Shown one piece after another: positions 3,486-5,070 of a stretch of 5,070 nucleotides of DNA. A model generated the notes under the pieces. It was not told the origin of the DNA, made no database searches, and worked only from the letters and a program-made list of their open reading frames with translations. Numbering within the stretch: the first letter of the stretch is position 1; each line of letters starts with the position of its first letter. Source of the DNA: an uncultured Lachnospiraceae bacterium. Lineage in GTDB: Bacteria > Bacillota > Clostridia > Lachnospirales > Lachnospiraceae. Both the position numbers and the translations under genes were made by a program. Where the stretch lies: contig CAKRNX010000161.1 of the NCBI GenBank assembly GCA_934371475.1, forward strand, positions 1 to 5,070, given 5' to 3'.

Positions 3486-5070
3486 ATGGGATTGAGCGAA
3501 CAGGGCAGAGTGATTTTCACAAAAGAGGAGCTGGCCGCAAGGGTCAAGGTTCCGGCGATTGTGGAGCAGGATTTAAAAAGGATTATCAGCGACCGTCTGG
3601 AGCAGTGCGGGCTGTACTATCGGGTATTTTCCCGGACAAAGACCGCGGCATCCATGGCGCACAAGTTTGAATTAAAGGATTACGGGGAAGATAATAAAAA
3701 ACTGCAGGATCTCATAGGCGTGAGGGTTAATCTGTATTTTGACGATGACGTGGATATCTGCAAGAATATTATGGAAAATACGTTTGACGTGGTGGAGTGG
3801 TCCACATCGGAGCGCAGCGAGGAGGAGTTTAAGCCTACCAAGCTCAACGGTGTGTGCCGCCTGCCGGCGTATCTCAGGTCGGAAATTTCTCCGGATACCT
3901 GGGAAATGTACATAGATGATACATTTGAGATCCAGATCAAGACCATGTTTTTTGAGGGATGGCATGAGATTGAACACGACATGCGCTACAAGGGAGAGGA
4001 GCTGTGGAAAGATTACAAGGGATTTTCCAGATATTTCAACAGCATTTTGGCTACCCTGGAGCTGTGCGACAAATCCATGGTGACACTGTTTGAGGATCTG
4101 GGGCATTCACTGTACAAATCTGGACGATGGAGTGATATGATCAAGAGCCATTTCCGGTTAAAGCTGGGGGAAGCTTCTCTTTATCCGGAGGTGGCTTCAC
4201 TGCTGGATGAGGATCAGCAGCAGGTGGAAAATCTGGCTAAGCGTATCTACAAAACGAGCAAGCAGACGCTGGTAGAACAGCTGCTTAGGCGCAGCCGCAA
4301 GATTCCAATCAATGTGAATACAATCATTGCACTGCTCAATGACAGCCAGTTTCATGACAGCAGGCTGACCGCTATCTTTAAAGCCAGAGATGTATACAAT
4401 GACGGGCGGGAAGAAAGTCTGGGCGAGTCAAGACATTATGAGATGAAGCCGCTGATCCGCCACAATGTATTTCAGATGTGTACGCAGATTGATGGCAGCA
4501 GGCTTAGGGATGAGTCAGCTCCGGATGCCGACTGTATCTTTAAAAAATCAGCAGATATTATTTATCAGTGGACGCTAGGCAAGTATGGTGTGCTGTTTAA
4601 AGGTATGCCCAGGGAGACCACGACATATCACGCGGATATCCTGGGATATCATGTCGCAGTGAATTTTGACTGCGAAAAGCAGCGGATGAATATGCATGTG
4701 CGTCACATGGATCTTGAAGTGGGAGGACGCATCTGGTATTCCGAGTGCAGCCTGGAAGTTATGAAGGATCACAGGGTGTTTCTGAACGTCTGCAACGGTT
4801 ATGCAGACCCCGAGAGGGAACATCTGCTTCAGGATAACGGGGTGATTTTCTTCAGTTATCCGGGATATTACAAGACGATTGTGGACAATGTCGGCATAGT
4901 GAACGGTATTGAATGTGTCAACCGCAGACGGATCTTGCGTGAAGAACAGTTTGGTGCGCTGCAGCAGGCTCTGACTGATCAGAAACGCACATTCCCGATT
5001 GTGGTGATTGTATCACGGGAGACAGAGGATGGAATGATGGATGAGGAATGGCTGGGCCAGTTCCGGGTTT
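3486..5070 (+). CDS. RelA/SpoT-domain protein with long unassigned C-terminal region (3' end beyond window)
   Basis: An open frame of at least 528 codons running off the window. Residues about 25-200 resemble the RelA/SpoT (p)ppGpp synthetase fold: FSRTKTAASMAHK (48-60, the RxK...S..K pattern), DLIGVRVNLYFDDDV (75-89, Asp75 as presumed metal ligand) and FEIQIKTMFFEGWHEIEHDMRYKG (147-170, Glu148 as second acidic residue). The usual GYRSxH substrate motif is replaced by LNGVCRLP (120-127), so activity or substrate may differ. There is no HD hydrolase domain before it and no TGS/ACT pattern after it. Residues 230-300 are helical and charged; about 300-528 are unassigned, with RIWYSECSLEVMKDHRVFLNV near 415-435 and a hydrophobic strand FPIVVIVSRE at 503-512. 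The start is uncertain: ATG 3486 has GGAG only two bases upstream, whereas TTG at 3492 has ideal spacing to that GGAG (3480-3483). It is probably not part of the spoVA operon. The domain assignment is firm; the function is not known. Confidence 0.85.
   Translation, partial: MGLSEQGRVIFTKEELAARVKVPAIVEQDLKRIISDRLEQCGLYYRVFSRTKTAASMAHKFELKDYGEDNKKLQDLIGVRVNLYFDDDVDICKNIMENTFDVVEWSTSERSEEEFKPTKLNGVCRLPAYLRSEISPDTWEMYIDDTFEIQIKTMFFEGWHEIEHDMRYKGEELWKDYKGFSRYFNSILATLELCDKSMVTLFEDLGHSLYKSGRWSDMIKSHFRLKLGEASLYPEVASLLDEDQQQVENLAKRIYKTSKQTLVEQLLRRSRKIPINVNTIIALLNDSQFHDSRLTAIFKARDVYNDGREESLGESRHYEMKPLIRHNVFQMCTQIDGSRLRDESAPDADCIFKKSADIIYQWTLGKYGVLFKGMPRETTTYHADILGYHVAVNFDCEKQRMNMHVRHMDLEVGGRIWYSECSLEVMKDHRVFLNVCNGYADPEREHLLQDNGVIFFSYPGYYKTIVDNVGIVNGIECVNRRRILREEQFGALQQALTDQKRTFPIVVIVSRETEDGMMDEEWLGQFRV

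Noticed and set aside
3227..3547. 106-residue minus-strand frame across the palindrome
   Set aside because: Most of it is the reverse reading of the repeat and of the following gene's start; a by-product of the palindrome rather than a gene.
3272..3670. 132-residue forward frame across the large palindrome
   Set aside because: It reads through the inverted repeat and then out of frame over the N-terminus of the RelA-like gene; no ribosome site or family resemblance.
3672..4106. 144-residue minus-strand frame
   Set aside because: Entirely antisense to the RelA/SpoT domain, whose motifs are clear on the plus strand.

Overview
The window is a sporulation locus from an endospore-forming Firmicute. 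The gene content, the AGGAG-type ribosome binding sites, the moderate GC and the order spoIIAA-spoIIAB-sigF-spoVAA-spoVAB point to a clostridial anaerobe, most likely in or near the Lachnospiraceae. That placement is inferred from gene order and protein character, not from a search. All genes recognised lie on the + strand.

Layout. Positions 1-213 are a leader with four short perfect dyads and no gene I can support. Positions 214-1739 hold the spoIIA operon: SpoIIAA (anti-anti-sigma), SpoIIAB (anti-sigma kinase) and sigma-F, tightly packed and translationally coupled. About 70 bases after sigF is a near-ideal sigma-G promoter (GCATA, 17 bases, CATACTA; 1806-1834). It leads into a second operon: a previously unlisted 52-residue membrane protein (1940-2098), spoVAA (2086-2736) and spoVAB (2730-3164), each overlapping the next. 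Positions 3165-3485 are non-coding and dominated by a 121-141 base imperfect palindrome plus a smaller dyad. From 3486 to the window edge runs a large open reading frame (at least 528 codons, no stop in the window). It begins with a RelA/SpoT nucleotidyltransferase domain and continues into about 300 residues I cannot assign.

How it works together. In the forespore, SpoIIAA and SpoIIAB form the partner switch that holds or frees sigma-F. Sigma-F activates early forespore genes, including sigma-G, which is expected to drive the spoVA promoter here. SpoVAA and SpoVAB are membrane parts of the dipicolinic acid channel system. The other usual subunits (SpoVAC, AD, AE) do not follow in this window.

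Most interesting points: (1) the RelA/SpoT-domain protein keeps the metal-binding Asp and Glu but lacks the usual Gly-Tyr-Arg/His substrate motif, and has a long uncharacterised C-terminal part; (2) two palindromes, one in the spoVA leader and one between spoVAB and the RelA-like gene, share end sequences and look like long and short members of one mobile or structured-RNA repeat family; (3) the small membrane protein heads the spoVA operon.
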